Made by a program: the position numbers and the translations under genes
Assembly: GCA_023392205.1 (NCBI GenBank)
Contig: JAEVZN010000530.1
Coordinates: 1-6,794 of the forward strand
Source of the DNA: Pseudomonadota bacterium
GTDB lineage: Bacteria > Pseudomonadota > Alphaproteobacteria > Rhizobiales > Xanthobacteraceae
Direction: 5' to 3'
DNA length: 6,794 nt
Shown: in pieces, positions 5,704 to 6,794 of the stretch
Numbering within the stretch: position 1 is the first letter of the stretch
How the letters are laid out: the number at the start of each line of letters is the position of its first letter
Notes under the pieces: generated by a model
What the model was told of the DNA's origin: nothing
The model's input: the letters and a program-made list of their open reading frames with translations, nothing else
Database searches by the model: none

Positions 5704-6451
5704 GATGCGCGCCTCCGAGATAGACTTCGCGCACCCGCGGGTCCGCCGAGATTTCCTTCGGCGTGCCTTCGAGCAGGATGGCGCCGCCCACCATCACGAT
5801 GATGCGGCTGGCAAAGCGGAACACCACATTCATGTCGTGCTCGATGAACAGCACCGTGATGTCCTGCGACAATTCCGCGATCACCGAAAACAATTCCGCG
5901 CTTTCCTCGGGCGGCACGCCGGCCGCCGGCTCATCGAGGAGAAGCACGCGCGGCTTGCTCGCCAAAGCCAGCGCGATTTCCAGAAGCCGCTGCTGGCCAT
6001 AGGCGAGTTCGCGGGTCGTGCGATAGGCATGCTCGCCAAGCCGCAGCGAGTTCAGGATCGCGTAGGCCTCGTCGGCATCGTCGCGATAGGACGGCAGACC
6101 CTTCCACCAGGTCGCTGCGTCGCCATTGCGCTCGACGATGGCGAGCGTGACCGCCTCCAGCGCTGACAGGTTGGGAAACAGCGTGTTGATCTGGAAGGTG
6201 CGGGCAATGCCGCGCTTCACCCGCGCATCCGCATGCAGGCGCGTGACATCGTCATTGCCGAGAAAGATGCTGCCGGAATCGGGCGCCAGCATTCCGGTGA
6301 TCAGGTTGATCAGCGTGGTTTTGCCGGCGCCGTTCGGGCCGATCAGCGCATAGCGTTCGCCGCGCGGAATCTCGATCGAGATATCGCGCGCGACCTGGAG
6401 CTGGCCGAAGCTCTTGTTGACGTTGCGGGTGGACAGGGCGGGTGTCGTCAT
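5696..6451 (-). CDS. livG: branched-chain amino acid-type ABC transporter ATP-binding protein LivG
   Basis: This 251-residue ATPase matches the LivG length. It has Walker A GPNGAGKT (38-45), Q-loop Gln87 in RTFQINTLFPNLSALE, the LivG-type signature LAYGQQR (149-155) in place of LSGGQ, Walker B VLLLDE (169-174) and the switch histidine in IEHDMNVVF (His205). The segment after Walker B reads PAAGVPPEE where LivG proteins usually have a Gly-Leu-Asn-Pro stretch, a mild variation. The IEHDM motif and the tail EGTPKEISADPRVREVYLG are classic for this subfamily. It forms the second half of the ATPase pair with LivF. Its ATG shares 4 bases (ATGA) with the livM stop, and its end overlaps livF, so the three genes are cotranscribed. 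Only a weak GGGA (6460-6463 on the complement) precedes the start, consistent with translational coupling. Confidence 0.93.
   Translation of the reverse strand: MTTPALSTRNVNKSFGQLQVARDISIEIPRGERYALIGPNGAGKTTLINLITGMLAPDSGSIFLGNDDVTRLHADARVKRGIARTFQINTLFPNLSALEAVTLAIVERNGDAATWWKGLPSYRDDADEAYAILNSLRLGEHAYRTTRELAYGQQRLLEIALALASKPRVLLLDEPAAGVPPEESAELFSVIAELSQDITVLFIEHDMNVVFRFASRIIVMVGGAILLEGTPKEISADPRVREVYLGGAHHG
5712..5716 (-). promoter_or_regulatory. ribosome binding site of livF inside livG
   Basis: On the complement this is GGAGG, 8 nt before ATG 5703-5701. It is the strongest ribosome site in the transporter block and lies inside the livG coding sequence. Confidence 0.65.
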
Positions 6452-6794
6452 GTGCGCCGTCCCAGGATCGAGCGGTAAAGCTGGCTCAGTCCGCCGAGAA
6501 TACCGTTCGGCAGCAGCATCACCACGATCACCAGCAGAAGTCCGATCCAGAAATACCAGTATTGCGGATTGATGCCGGAAAACTGGTCGCGTGCGACCAT
6601 GAAGATGATGGCGCCGACCAGCCCGCCATACAGCATCCCGGCGCCGCCGAGCACCAGCATCACCAGCACGTCGGCGGAGCGCTGGAAATCGATCGAGCCG
6701 AGCGACGCGGTCGATGTCGTTTGGGTGAGCAGCGCGCCGGCGATGCCGGCAATGGCCGCCGACATGGTGTAGATCTTGCGGAGATGTGCCGCAC
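6448..6794 (-). CDS. livM: branched-chain amino acid-type ABC transporter permease LivM, C-terminal part (runs off the window)
   Basis: The frame stays open to the right edge, so the first visible Met (6763-6765) is internal: residues AAHLRKIYTMSAAIAGIAGALL are continuous with it. About 115 C-terminal residues are present out of roughly 300-400 usual for LivM. They include the conserved coupling-region tail, a hydrophobic segment with AIAGIAGALL, then LVMLVLGGAGMLYGGLVGAIIF (the GG-G-LYG-VGA pattern typical of LivH/LivM) and a last membrane helix around WYFWIGLLLVIVVMLLPNGILGG. The protein forms half of the inner-membrane channel with LivH, which should lie to the right of the window together with its own binding protein. 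The stop overlaps the livG start by 4 bases. Confidence 0.9.
   Translation of the reverse strand, partial: AAHLRKIYTMSAAIAGIAGALLTQTTSTASLGSIDFQRSADVLVMLVLGGAGMLYGGLVGAIIFMVARDQFSGINPQYWYFWIGLLLVIVVMLLPNGILGGLSQLYRSILGRRT

Overview
The window is GC-rich (roughly 60-65% by eye) with short intergenic gaps and the protein styles of an alphaproteobacterium. The closest fit is the Rhizobiales around Bradyrhizobium, Rhodopseudomonas or Xanthobacteraceae. The evidence is the rhizobial TolA-like C-terminal domain, the aryl-CoA gene set and a palindromic repeat of a kind I remember as common in those genomes. No species can be named from the sequence alone.

Left block (1-2257, + strand): the last 24 codons of an unidentified gene, then an aryl-CoA ligase of the benzoate/2-aminobenzoate-CoA ligase family, then a small Rid-family (YjgF/YER057c) protein. 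The gaps are 38 and 62 nt, and both complete genes are preceded by the same TTTCAGGAG stretch 7 nt before the chosen start. This looks like part of an operon for the CoA-dependent breakdown of an aromatic acid, possibly anthranilate (2-aminobenzoate). The Rid protein lacks the arginine needed for classic imine deamination.

Middle block (2326-4885, + strand): a single-pass, proline-rich TonB/TolA-like envelope protein; a FadR-type GntR regulator with an FCD effector domain; and, 41 nt after it, a substrate-binding-protein homologue of the SsuA/THI5 type with no visible signal peptide. A perfect AT-rich 15-bp inverted repeat overlaps the stop codon of the TolA-like gene, 64 bp before the regulator, and is a candidate operator or promoter element.

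Right block (4993-6794, - strand): livF, livG and the 3' end of livM, overlapping one another as in a tightly coupled operon. They encode a branched-chain-amino-acid-type ABC importer, a class also used for aromatic acids. This operon converges on the substrate-binding-protein gene, and the gap between them holds an imperfect palindromic repeat of about 80 bp that could fold into a long hairpin.

Working model (inference): the importer, the ligase with its Rid partner, and the FCD regulator form an uptake, CoA-activation and control set for an aromatic or related carboxylic acid. The two least explained parts are the Arg-less Rid protein and the apparently cytoplasmic SBP-fold protein.
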